Source: Gammaproteobacteria bacterium
GTDB taxonomy: Bacteria; Pseudomonadota; Gammaproteobacteria; GCA-001735895
Assembly (NCBI GenBank): GCA_018669845.1
Contig: JABHSO010000082.1
Coordinates: 1 to 44,028 of the forward strand
Direction: 5' to 3'
DNA length: 44,028 nucleotides
A model generated the notes under the pieces. It was not told the origin of the DNA, ran no database searches, and saw only the letters and a program-made list of their open reading frames with translations. The stretch's first letter is position 1. The number at the start of each line of letters is the position of its first letter. The position numbers and the translations under genes were made by a program. Of the stretch, positions 21,101 to 28,473 are shown in pieces.

Positions 21101-23980
21101 GTAAATATCAGTCCCTTCAGAAAGGTTATCGATGTCAGCATTCACTTTTAATTTCTGCCTGGCTTCTTCAATTTGACCATTTTCAATCAATGTGGCAATT
21201 TCTTCTGCCTCAAGCGCCATCGAAACACTGCCTGTTACAGCAGCAATACCCGATATTGTTTGGACTAAATCGGCATGTTCACCAAACTGGGCATAGTCAA
21301 GACTTAATAGAAAATCAGCATTTTGGTAAAAATTCAATCCGGATGTGGCCAGATTCCCCACTCCACAGGCTATCTGTGCATAATTGATTTTTTGACCATA
21401 AGTATCAATGCCAGTATTGTCTTCGGGAAAGCCTGACATAAAGAAATTATAATTTTTAGTATTGTGTAATCCATAGAAAGGATCACTGCTAGAGTAACGA
21501 TTAATGGTCGCCCTTGCGCTTCCAAGAGGGTCATCCTCGGCATTTTTTTCGAGCTGGTGTAAATCATCTACTAGATCGACTGATGCACACACCAAACCTA
21601 CAAAATTACCAGTAGCCAGATTAAAGGTTTGAGTGGCCGCATAACTTAATACTGCTAATAACTCGGCATCGGTATCGTATTCATCCTGATCAATTGCAGA
21701 ATAGTCAAAAGTTAATGGCAACGTGGTTTCATTCACTCTGTCAACTGGTACACCGAATATAGGCCGGTTGGTATCGATAATGACAGGGCTTTTAAAATAA
21801 GGTAACAAACCATCCATGCAGCCATCATCCTGTGGATCACAAACTGACTCTTCCAGAGTTTTATAGGCTAATCCATCATAAGGAAAATGGCCTGTCTCTA
21901 TCTGTACAGACCTGGTTTTCCAGTTAAGGTATAAATCATAATAATTGGATAAAATGTTAAGGTATTCAACGTCCTGATATTCACGGCCCATGGTATTGGC
22001 ATAGTCATTCATGACAGCCAGAACTTTGAATACTTCATCTGGAAACTCGATACTGTAAGGCGCTGGAACGCCTCTTATGCAAACATCTTCTTCCCCATTT
22101 TCATCACGACACTGATAGTAGATTGGATTATTTTGTGGGTCATATCGATTATTACGTGCGTACTCATACAAGTCTCTTCTTCTTTCAAACTCATCCTTGT
22201 ACTCGTAACAGCTCTGGTCAACCCCAAACTCAAGACCTGTTTTATCTGATTTTTCCCAACACTGCCATAATGCAATCTGGTCATTCATGGTGCCATCTCT
22301 TGCAATCAGGTCTTCAAGGTAACTTGGCACATTTAATTTTGGTGCCATGGTTGTATTCAAGGTTAAATTAACTTCACCCTCGTTAGTACGACCATTATCA
22401 CCCTGTGTCTTTAAAGAAACATTTTTAAGTAAACCCAGCATAAATTCACGAGTTTGAACCTGCTTATCAGTATTCACTGATGGTATAACTGATAAATAGG
22501 TATCAGAGTCAATATCTCTAGCTTCTATAGCCGAGAGAGCGGTGATGCCTGTTTCACTCGTCTGGATACTTCCAGCAGGTAGCAAGTCTAGCCGCCAAAC
22601 ACCATTTTCACGCGGTAGAGCGGAAGATAAACCTGCTGCGGACTGGTAACCGGAACTAGTTGTTTGAGTGGCCGAATAAACTTTCCCGGAAGGTGCATAA
22701 ACTAACAGGTCAAATCCTGCATCCCCGGAATAATCAGTATCAATTTTAAACAGTAGCTCTACATTCTCCAGCAAAGAACGGATAGAGCTAAAAGTATAGG
22801 AATAAGCATTAAAAAAAGAATTGGAATTGATCAGTTCAACTTCTTCACCATTTGACAGATATTCATTGCCTTCAAAATAGAAGTGCTGACCAAATCGCTC
22901 TGAATCTTTCAGATCAATCAGTTTGATACTGTAATTATTACTCGCACCAACAAAGGTATATGGCTGACATAGATCACCAGCATTCAACGGTAAGTGAATA
23001 TAATATGTGCCAGATACATTTTGATCGAGCAGTGTAAGCCCGTCACTATCGAGCAGGGTAAGTTGCACCGAATTAGTAGATGCTATTTCAAATACGGCAA
23101 TTCCAGGCCGGGATAATTTAATGATGGCATTGCCTGACTCGGAAGAAACCAGGTTACTGGTAATGGCAGCACCAGACTCAGCCACTACCATAGGGACATC
23201 AACACTGGAAATGAGACAACTATCTGCAAATGGATAATCTGGATCTATTCCCAGACCACCTTGTTCATCATCATAGTTACCCAGACTGTAACCGGGTATC
23301 GACCATTCACCGGTTCGATAAGCTTTTGGAGAGTCAGAGCCGCGTGCTGCAGGATCATCTTTGATGATTACATTTTGAAACTGTTGATCCAGACTGCCAT
23401 AGTTATTTTCAATTTCAATTTTTCCAAATGCAGATTGCATCTGTTTAAATTGAACCATATCAATAGGACTTTGATCAGCTAGTCTCAGCTTTCTATTGAG
23501 AGCCGCTAGTTTTTCATTATTAAATAATTCAATTGCCTGATCAGTGACATCCGGCATGGGAAAGATATCGCTATCCGGTAAGCGGAGCATATTCTTAAGC
23601 GCAACCGGTGATAATGGCAGTTCTGTAATTTTTTCAACTAGCTCATCACTAACGCCATTCAATTTCAATTTTTGATATTCGATATTACGATCATTCTGTT
23701 TCAATAATCTAACAACGGATTCTACTTTTATAGTTGGGTCAGCAGCTGTCAGTTCAAGTGTCAGTGCCATTGCACCCGAGTCAGAAACTTTCTCGGCTAG
23801 TGCATCAAGCGTAGTGACCCCTATATTTTCCAGTAAGCCCGCTGTATCTTCCAATACCAGAGGAGTGACAGCCTCTTCTTTAGTTTTATCCGAACTGCCT
23901 CCTCCACAGGAAGAAAGCAAAAAAATTAAAATTCCTGAAAATAAAACTCTGGATCCATTTCCTAGTAAAGCAGACATCAC
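15125..23980 (-). CDS. Giant (2951-residue) surface lipoprotein with Ig-like, propeller and DUF1566 domains
   Basis: The protein starts with a lipoprotein signal and lipobox (LLSSCGGGSS), so it is predicted to be attached to the outer membrane. Outline: charged helical region 35-200; two beta-rich regions like pre-peptidase C-terminal and P-type domains (about 250-475); a long unassigned region including helices near 880-960; a propeller-like region near 1290-1500; a cadherin/Ig-like domain (about 1775-1900); two tandem copies of an approximately 95-residue module containing LTESNVVTISG and LVESNSVIISG (about 1903-2096); an Ig-like domain (2105-2187); a beta-propeller of SBBP-like repeats (about 2420-2740) and a C-terminal DUF1566/Lcl-type domain (GGYDDWRLPIAEELL). 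It is monocistronic. Adhesion or matrix binding is plausible but not shown. Confidence 0.8.
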   Translation of the reverse strand: MMSALLGNGSRVLFSGILIFLLSSCGGGSSDKTKEEAVTPLVLEDTAGLLENIGVTTLDALAEKVSDSGAMALTLELTAADPTIKVESVVRLLKQNDRNIEYQKLKLNGVSDELVEKITELPLSPVALKNMLRLPDSDIFPMPDVTDQAIELFNNEKLAALNRKLRLADQSPIDMVQFKQMQSAFGKIEIENNYGSLDQQFQNVIIKDDPAARGSDSPKAYRTGEWSIPGYSLGNYDDEQGGLGIDPDYPFADSCLISSVDVPMVVAESGAAITSNLVSSESGNAIIKLSRPGIAVFEIASTNSVQLTLLDSDGLTLLDQNVSGTYYIHLPLNAGDLCQPYTFVGASNNYSIKLIDLKDSERFGQHFYFEGNEYLSNGEEVELINSNSFFNAYSYTFSSIRSLLENVELLFKIDTDYSGDAGFDLLVYAPSGKVYSATQTTSSGYQSAAGLSSALPRENGVWRLDLLPAGSIQTSETGITALSAIEARDIDSDTYLSVIPSVNTDKQVQTREFMLGLLKNVSLKTQGDNGRTNEGEVNLTLNTTMAPKLNVPSYLEDLIARDGTMNDQIALWQCWEKSDKTGLEFGVDQSCYEYKDEFERRRDLYEYARNNRYDPQNNPIYYQCRDENGEEDVCIRGVPAPYSIEFPDEVFKVLAVMNDYANTMGREYQDVEYLNILSNYYDLYLNWKTRSVQIETGHFPYDGLAYKTLEESVCDPQDDGCMDGLLPYFKSPVIIDTNRPIFGVPVDRVNETTLPLTFDYSAIDQDEYDTDAELLAVLSYAATQTFNLATGNFVGLVCASVDLVDDLHQLEKNAEDDPLGSARATINRYSSSDPFYGLHNTKNYNFFMSGFPEDNTGIDTYGQKINYAQIACGVGNLATSGLNFYQNADFLLSLDYAQFGEHADLVQTISGIAAVTGSVSMALEAEEIATLIENGQIEEARQKLKVNADIDNLSEGTDIYSDLDNLLNNFSDEGSSANGNNIIKTNAHYLLGEGKKTRAEVEFQRIKSVPINTLSVVLDKVKIISNYESDDDAEIRLLPYVGLISDRSRGGINTHTLFSDEDDGSDAASGYLRFYHVGDGDVITPAARLFSSQGSNVAAIYVELAITEDDGMSVEDDDMIGVFSQTFNLEEIFNTQAEFKWNYLGGDDYQLVIEEFPVYNSSNQRSLENPLSDAYTLQQKHNRNRSPSALVSLTINLSVGDLTTPFPSVDTSLNLSEVNSGKDTYSMEMNEVNSVEMTEIVNPKLFDVYAGKAIVTDGSARGVVGGIFKYNAETAEMSKLFNYDIRNFSGDLLPIKESLTSEKTISGYVANGLLSHSRALSLIKLLPDNRILFAISGDDGARLMIVSYTEQGVMTLENSMLVEGSDGSTVYSLLEAVLSPDRSGLLVPYIPLSYSSEDKQQAVNPEVLYYQLDGNDFIFKDSIENSTESISFVDFIDNNSVVVTAKKLLYVTSSSTAWDWMSDFKRDFQSSCSAADMNCYFEVLDRDIFTYQINDSEQLELKDTFNHYVAPLEYGYGKTVNTYSTQRQLLRDMTGFQHATTVSTTETSATLRYNKHLYELWFDRNINGYVKSGSDYLSPRKRVRYNPVSQYYCAEGLSCSGFIQSANDADVDDSDTYVSEQRVLDFEFADYERDLVLSVLGSRLVLLNLYGGDSYKGPQMSGDIFGTEVKMDGSNDTDGKFLFSFNVTDRDTRIDQLTVTITGQDDPFDETIKEPNRKGTPVYYATCYLDDNDEGVCDGTLVPDYFNGSFKQLMTVTVDDGLYTSEREFTLFFDREAPVLSDASQTVQLESPTAYQQLSFIIDSDTSPVSSPLDIDNCNNLSHCHLRQNGYVDEWSFSNKPTWLNCEEITARDGNQVLSCSGRPSIGSEGIATMQITGTQLKGNPAEKSDSMILTIEVVAPDTTADNFGFTNKSDIGLDTLTESNVVTISGLTGFASLSLDKGEYWRNSTGVWSNINANDIVNGESIKLRLQSSTDYSTATTATLVLGGMTAEFTVNTLVDPNANDTTPDAFIFQPVIDQTLSTLVESNSVIISGINEPSPVTIVNGEYKIGLGAWTQQAGQITNKENILVRHTSANIYDTVTTTELTIGGVSAEFNSTTQQLVAPQFGLMFITEPMINQTFEFTPLNTGGAVDSWSINNKPSWASFDTSTGLLSGTVDSMDSFTVDITATNAAGSDTFTRTVAVRADIPPYINGSATDCSIDDDSCDYTFDDNTSWRASVTEVSISGSYGSGDVINLSSPADYEITEGQIRLHFTDSNQMVKSGGDYEVTIQASNYSNVYFNLTVSEGEVVISNPTILPPLVAGVVSTISLHAANRFGVPVDRFYPELTQVNIDLNLLEQYQYRQATEYGNSNIWRTFGGWNELEVDENGDVTFDVKLPGCIDTNDGFDLIAGNTSWIYRNTSDACIDVDWAIRYQLMSSDNRNIVVDSEHSMYRVTVDDYQLYLTKYDRNGVEMWVTALTSTGRSWFEGIEIYNDQLFITGSTNGDIDGTGGGQILGAYDLFVQRLDLDGALVWSRQFGTVDNDYTYDMTINNDLIDVLARINTQPDMSGYTVIYQMDLEGNNQQMILDQYTLGSDRGGYTPIQVDTSGTYYLDKGSDGVKKYNSDGTLEATNVEFVDSTITDMLLEGDALYLSMDTTTAYGGESLNVNETKAVRVVRLRASDLSVAWSKLIQSDAPYAGLENSNGQLAYYNGVVYLSVVASKELYYQGLVLTETPYYSLNLIALNADGEDDGNGNNSGAGFILNHKSWVTGPDHATDDREDPYLANNELTISSTGWLHLSINARQNFVSTEQMARSQTSPYNYYTNSILMKTQLEATSVPLTQVRTGISRNNVTEIVSDFDHNIQWDDTFDAVFYRDIWSVADSFCSDSVLGGYDDWRLPIAEELLVEGYIPLPESVFYNYEDPYYEYPYWTSELVNENSHAAVVVGSWGDGFPNDDILNYRCVRTIQ

Positions 23981-24427
23981 ATAACCTTGATAAAAAACTG
24001 GTTGTTAAATCTGACTTAAACACCAGTTTAAACTATAAAGAATTTTCTGAATTTTGAGGTCAGAAAATTCATCCGTTGTTGATAACGCGCCGGATAGTAG
24101 CAAAATGAAACCTTTAATATCTTGACTCAAATCAAGTTTAAAATCAAAATAGAAGTATGTTGTAAATACTTGAACTTGCTCACAATTTTTAAAATTTTTT
24201 TTGTAAAACAAGAAAATAGATTAATACCTTAACAAAATGTAAAAGTCTGAAATCAACCTGTGATTATCAATATAATTACTTATAAAGCTCGACAAAACTG
24301 ACTTAAAAATCATCCTCAATTCAATAATCTTTACAAAAATACCACCCAAGAGTTATTGTCAGAATAGCTACTTCATGGCAACCTGTTAAATTAGCTATTA
24401 ACCATTAAATAAAGAGTAATAAATTAT
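23981..24427. other. 447-bp AT-rich divergent intergenic region
   Basis: This gap separates the divergent giant lipoprotein and cysZ-like genes and should hold both promoters. It contains a perfect hairpin at 24040-24070 and is otherwise strongly AT-rich. A 68-codon frame at 24005-24211 on the minus strand has low-complexity, unconvincing composition and I do not call it. I could not identify promoter elements with confidence. Confidence 0.5.
24040..24070. promoter_or_regulatory. Perfect 11-bp inverted repeat upstream of the giant lipoprotein gene
   Basis: GAATTTTCTGA (24040-24050) and TCAGAAAATTC (24060-24070) are exact reverse complements with a 9-base loop. The site is 60-90 bases upstream of the lipoprotein start codon. 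It is too AT-rich and lacks a U-run for a normal terminator, so an operator or a leader-RNA hairpin is more likely. Confidence 0.45.
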
Positions 24428-25168
24428 ATGATTGCAGATATAGGACGCGGTACAGGTTACCTGGCAAAAGGTCTTTCACTCATTTCCAGCAAAGGTATAA
24501 AACGATATGTACTTATTCCACTGAGCTTAAATATTTTTCTATTTGGAGCCTTAATCTGGACAGGGTATTCACAATTTGCCCCAACGGTGGAATGGATGAT
24601 GTCATTTGTACCAGGCTGGTTAAGTTTTCTGGAAAGTATTTTATGGCTTTTCATTACTTCACTTACAGCCATTATTGTATTTTTTATCTTCACTCCTGTA
24701 GCCAATATTATTGCAGCACCTTTCAATGCCATTATGGCGGAGAAAGTAGAGGAACTGCTCACGGGTAAAGATATCAATTCAAATATCAGCTTGATGACCA
24801 TAATCAAAGACAGCATCATGTCTCAAATCGGTAAGCTGGTTTACATCTTACTCTGGTCATTGCTGTTACTGCTTATCAGCTTTATTCCTGTCATTAATTT
24901 AATATCACCATTTTTATGGATAATTTTTGGATCCTGGTTACTTTCTCTGGAATACCTGGATTACCCAATGGGAAATCATGATCTAACTTTCAAGCAGCAA
25001 AAGGAAACACTCAAGAAACGTAGAGGCCTGTCATTAGGTTTTGGCGGTAGCGTGATGATATTAACCAGTATTCCCATTGTTAATTTTATCGTCATGCCTG
25101 TAGCTGTTGCCGGTGCAACTGCCATGTGGGTAGATCAACTAAGCGCAAGTACATCATTAACCCGCTAA
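24428..25168 (+). CDS. cysZ: CysZ-like sulfate permease
   Basis: The 246-residue protein has the CysZ pattern: four or more hydrophobic segments, with FTPVANIIAAPFNAIMAEKVEELL after the second and SLEYLDYPMGNHDLTF plus RRGLSLGFG in the second half. CysZ is an inner-membrane, proton-linked sulfate uptake protein feeding assimilation. No other assimilatory sulfate gene is adjacent. In a sulfur oxidiser it could handle sulfate made by the Sox system, but that is conjecture. Confidence 0.88.
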   Translation: MIADIGRGTGYLAKGLSLISSKGIKRYVLIPLSLNIFLFGALIWTGYSQFAPTVEWMMSFVPGWLSFLESILWLFITSLTAIIVFFIFTPVANIIAAPFNAIMAEKVEELLTGKDINSNISLMTIIKDSIMSQIGKLVYILLWSLLLLLISFIPVINLISPFLWIIFGSWLLSLEYLDYPMGNHDLTFKQQKETLKKRRGLSLGFGGSVMILTSIPIVNFIVMPVAVAGATAMWVDQLSASTSLTR

Positions 25169-25190
25169 AACACATTATAAATCTATATTT

Positions 25191-25231
25191 TTAGTCATGT
25201 TTTCCACATAGTGGCCGATAGTTATGACTAA
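25191..25231. promoter_or_regulatory. Inverted repeat before the PAS-chemoreceptor genes
   Basis: TTAGTCAT (25191-25198) and ATGACTAA (25224-25231) are exact reverse complements 25 bases apart. The right half ends 20 bases before the PAS-protein start. It may be an operator or a weak terminator for cysZ; nothing further supports either. Confidence 0.3.
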
Positions 25232-25251
25232 GATTAAACTCCTGAGTTTTT

Positions 25252-25770
25252 ATGAAAAATAAAATACAACCCACTCGGAAGGATCGCATTATGCGAGACA
25301 ATGATTTCATTGTCTCAAAAACGGACTTGAAAGGACTGATTACCTATGCCAATGAGATTTTTATAGAGTTTTGTGGTTACTCCCAATATGAACTTTTTAA
25401 TGCTCAACATAATATTATCCGTCATCCTGATATGCCTAGAGCAGTATTTGATTTAATGTGGAAAACCTTACAGGCGGGTAATGAGTTTAATGGTTATGTT
25501 AAAAACATGTCCAAAGATGGAGGTTTCTATTGGGTCTTTGCTAATGTCACACCCAGCTATGATAACAACAAGGATATTATTGGGTATTACTCAGTCCGTC
25601 GGAAACCATCACAACAAGCCATTCAGGTTGTAGAGCCCATCTATAAAGAAATGGTTGCAACTGAAGAACATAGCGGTTCAAGAAATGCGATAAAAGATTC
25701 AACGGCTCTGTTACTTTCTAAACTAGAACAACTGGGAGTCAGCTATGATCAATTTGCTCTCTCGATTTAA
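25252..25770 (+). CDS. Stand-alone Aer-like PAS domain protein
   Basis: The 172-residue protein is almost all one PAS domain (about residues 15-130) of the Aer type: [18 protein letters not shown] start (here [17 protein letters not shown]), [28 protein letters not shown] and [10 protein letters not shown]. In Aer this domain binds FAD and senses redox or oxygen. The C-terminal 40 residues are a polar linker. The gene overlaps the following chemoreceptor by 26 bases in a different frame, so sensor and transducer, fused in E. coli Aer, are made here as two coupled proteins. Confidence 0.85.
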   Translation: MKNKIQPTRKDRIMRDNDFIVSKTDLKGLITYANEIFIEFCGYSQYELFNAQHNIIRHPDMPRAVFDLMWKTLQAGNEFNGYVKNMSKDGGFYWVFANVTPSYDNNKDIIGYYSVRRKPSQQAIQVVEPIYKEMVATEEHSGSRNAIKDSTALLLSKLEQLGVSYDQFALSI

Positions 25771-27211
25771 TTTTAAAACCCTGCTGACTTTAATTGGGTT
25801 AGTAATCATCATTTTGCCGGTGTATTCTTTTATTCAACATGGCTTTGACCCTGTTGTAATCACTTTACTGGTAATTGCTCTCATATTACTGTTTGTATTA
25901 AATAGCCAAAAAAATCAGCAGTTAAAAATAGAAAATGCAATTCAAAAAGTCACCACCAATATGGCTTTGGGTAAACTCGAAGATAGAATTTATCCGGTTG
26001 ATGACAGCATTCAAACTCCTGTTACCGATATTGCCCATAAAATTAATAGCACTCTGGATCAAATGGAAACATTTATCCGGGAAGTTCAAACTGTTTTTGA
26101 ATATATCTGGGAAGGGAAGTTTCATCGAAGTACATTCCCTACCGGTGTACAGGGCATTTTTTCCAAAATACTGTCTGAGATCGATCTAACAGTTAGTCAG
26201 ATGGAAGAAGGTTACTGGCAAAAGCAAAAAGATGAATTGTTATTCACTCTTGATGGTTTAAGAAATATAAATTTACTTGAGAATTTAAAGAAAACACAGG
26301 CAGATCTTACAACTATGGCAGTTGAAATGTCTGAAGTTGAACTTTCATCAGCTGAATCAGCAACAACCGCGCAAAAAAGTGAGATAAGTGTCAAACAGGT
26401 ACTGGAAAATATCAGCCTACTCATTAACTCTGTAGAAACGATGAAGGGTTCATCTCAAACGCTCAATGAAGCCAGTATAGAAATTACTGAAGTGACATCT
26501 TTCATTGCAAGTGTGGCAGATAAAACTAATTTACTGGCATTGAATGCCGCTATCGAAGCAGCAAGAGCAGGTGAGGCTGGCCGGGGTTTTGCCGTTGTGG
26601 CTGATGAAGTAAGAAACCTGGCAGTAGAAACAAAAGAAGCAACCGATAATATTACTCGTATTATTAAACAGGTGGTCGACTCAAGTTCAACTATTTTTGA
26701 AGATACTGAAAAAATGAATGAGCTCTCTCAGGAATCACACAATGTGGTCAATGAGTTCAAACAAAATTTTGCCCGCTTTTCTGAAATCTCACAAAAAACA
26801 CTGGACGTTGTCAGTCATACACGCCTTATTAGCTTTGCCACTCTGGCCAAGGTTGATCATGTTGTTTATATTCAAAAAGCTTACAGAACATTAGATTCTG
26901 GTAGAGCTTCTCAGGAAGCACATGATGTAGAAGTCAATGATCAAAACTGTCGTTTTGGGAAATGGCTGCAAGATGAATCCGCTGGTGCAAAATATAGCCA
27001 CTTACCAGCCTATAAAAAACTATCCCAGCCACATCATGACGTACACTTTAATGTTCATCAAATCCTTGATCTAATCTCACGAGATGAATGGCTTAAAAAC
27101 AAAGAGTTACAGGCTAAAATTCTTGATCATTTTAAATTAACAGAAGATGCTAGTGATGAAATATTGACATTGGTTGACGACCTGGTTAAAGAGAGTCAAC
27201 AATTTAAATAA
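25745..27211 (+). CDS. Methyl-accepting chemotaxis protein with C-terminal CZB zinc-binding domain
   Basis: This 488-residue transducer has two closely spaced membrane helices (residues 11-31 and 35-50) and so almost no periplasmic sensor. A HAMP-like linker and the signalling coiled coil follow, with hairpin tip [20 protein letters not shown] at about residues 268-290. After it comes a CZB domain (about 345-488) with the ligands in KVDHVVY, the CRFGKWL motif and [15 protein letters not shown] domains bind zinc and respond to oxidants such as hypochlorite in known cases. Input may come from the overlapping PAS protein. Confidence 0.88.
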   Translation: MINLLSRFNFKTLLTLIGLVIIILPVYSFIQHGFDPVVITLLVIALILLFVLNSQKNQQLKIENAIQKVTTNMALGKLEDRIYPVDDSIQTPVTDIAHKINSTLDQMETFIREVQTVFEYIWEGKFHRSTFPTGVQGIFSKILSEIDLTVSQMEEGYWQKQKDELLFTLDGLRNINLLENLKKTQADLTTMAVEMSEVELSSAESATTAQKSEISVKQVLENISLLINSVETMKGSSQTLNEASIEITEVTSFIASVADKTNLLALNAAIEAARAGEAGRGFAVVADEVRNLAVETKEATDNITRIIKQVVDSSSTIFEDTEKMNELSQESHNVVNEFKQNFARFSEISQKTLDVVSHTRLISFATLAKVDHVVYIQKAYRTLDSGRASQEAHDVEVNDQNCRFGKWLQDESAGAKYSHLPAYKKLSQPHHDVHFNVHQILDLISRDEWLKNKELQAKILDHFKLTEDASDEILTLVDDLVKESQQFK

Positions 27212-27219
27212 GCATCAAT

Positions 27220-28407
27220 TTAAAGCCGGCGATCTATCATAGAAACCCGGTAAGCATTGTCTTTTCTAATCTGGTAAAGCTGGAGAGTACCATCAATTCC
27301 ACCCATAGCTATAGTTGACCCTTCAACCGATAAGCCGGCCCTGGCATTGACCTGAGTTGACTTAACCCAGCTACGCTTACCCGAAACAGAATCCAGCGCA
27401 TAGATGTCTCCTCTTTGAGTCAGGAAAAGTAATTTACCTTCACTAAGTACTGGTTTCCCAAGCAGGTAATTAAATGATCCTCCGTCAATATTAAATTGCC
27501 ACAATTTAATACCATTTTGAGAAGAAATAGCAAATACCTTAGTGGTAGCAGATCCGTAATAAATCACGCCATCACTACCTAATAATGAAGGAGTCCAGTT
27601 TCCAGTATCAACACGCCAAAGTTGTTGTCCATTCTGACTATTTAAAGCATTAATGAAATCCTGATAACCGACATAAACAACGGCATCCTTGTCTGCATAA
27701 ATAGCTTTGATATAACCATCCACACCTTTAAAGTCCCAAAGTAAAGAACCATCATTAATATTATGAGCACTTATTTTCATCGGACCACCTTCATCAATAT
27801 CGATGGAAGGATCATAGTAACTACCAGCGAGGAAAAGAGTACCATCGTTTATAGATGGACTTTGAAGAGCATAGTTACCTGTTTTTGTTGACCATTTCAT
27901 TTTTCCAGAATTCAAATCCACCGCAAAAAGTATTGCCTTTCCATGCGGATCATTACTTAACTCAGGACCTACATAAGTCGTGGGAATGTATAAAGTATTA
28001 TGTTTAACAAGCGGTTTACTCTGAACATCAACACCTAAATCCAGTTGCCACAACAATTTACCATCAACAATCGAATGAGCCTGGAAAAGTCCTCCAGATA
28101 GGCCTACAAAAAATTTATCATCATGAACTACCAAAGAACGATCCCAGTAGCGTATGCCTTTTTCTGTTTCCCAGTTTAGCTGACCTGACTTCCTGTTAAA
28201 CCCCTTTACAACACCCTTTGAGCTCGTGGCTATCACTGTTTCTGCAGTAATCACAGGGGGAAGATGAATCGGCGATTCAAGCTTAGCTTGCCATATCAAC
28301 TCAATATCTGAAGCACCTTTAACAAGCCCTGGTGCAAAAAAAAGGGTAAACCCGGTTAATAATGCAACCGGGTTTACCATCCATTTTTTTAAGAATTTAA
28401 AATTCAT
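27220..28407 (-). CDS. Exported PQQ-type beta-propeller protein
   Basis: A 395-residue protein with a signal peptide (MNFKFLKKWMVNPVALLTG..., cleavage near VKGA) and repeated propeller blades with the pattern LYAxDxxSGxxxW, for example FAVDLNSGKMKWS, ALNSQNGQQLWRVD and YALDSVSGKRSWV. It is like BamB in fold and length but lacks a lipobox and a BamB gene context. No quinone-ligand set is evident, so it may be a structural or binding propeller. It follows the two-haem-site cytochrome by 66 bases and probably works with it in the periplasm. A terminator-shaped hairpin lies inside its signal-peptide codons. Confidence 0.78.
   Translation of the reverse strand: MNFKFLKKWMVNPVALLTGFTLFFAPGLVKGASDIELIWQAKLESPIHLPPVITAETVIATSSKGVVKGFNRKSGQLNWETEKGIRYWDRSLVVHDDKFFVGLSGGLFQAHSIVDGKLLWQLDLGVDVQSKPLVKHNTLYIPTTYVGPELSNDPHGKAILFAVDLNSGKMKWSTKTGNYALQSPSINDGTLFLAGSYYDPSIDIDEGGPMKISAHNINDGSLLWDFKGVDGYIKAIYADKDAVVYVGYQDFINALNSQNGQQLWRVDTGNWTPSLLGSDGVIYYGSATTKVFAISSQNGIKLWQFNIDGGSFNYLLGKPVLSEGKLLFLTQRGDIYALDSVSGKRSWVKSTQVNARAGLSVEGSTIAMGGIDGTLQLYQIRKDNAYRVSMIDRRL
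28336..28378 (-). terminator. Terminator-shaped hairpin inside a signal-peptide coding region
   Basis: GGTAAACCCGGTT (28345-28357) and AACCGGGTTTACC (28366-28378) are perfect 13-bp reverse complements with an 8-base loop. On the minus strand the stem is followed after one base by eight T residues (28343-28336), the full shape of an intrinsic terminator. It covers codons 10-24 of the propeller gene, 95-138 bases after the cytochrome stop. It could end most cytochrome transcripts or act as a translation-sensitive attenuator. Confidence 0.7.
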
Positions 28408-28473
28408 AATGAGAAAGGTTACTACTCTGTAATAAGCGAATAACTACGAGTCATCGCCTTTCTGAAAAATGAA

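Noticed and set aside
24005..24211. 68-codon minus-strand frame upstream of the giant lipoprotein
   Set aside because: Low-complexity, AT-driven composition and overlap with the leader hairpin; no family likeness.
25745..25770. Possible frameshift joining the PAS protein and chemoreceptor
   Set aside because: The receptor has its own ATG and a proper N-terminal membrane helix, and the PAS protein ends after a natural linker; two coupled genes are simpler.
27220..28407. BamB (outer-membrane assembly lipoprotein)
   Set aside because: Fold and length fit, but there is no lipobox cysteine and no der or hisS neighbour; linkage to a cytochrome suggests another role.
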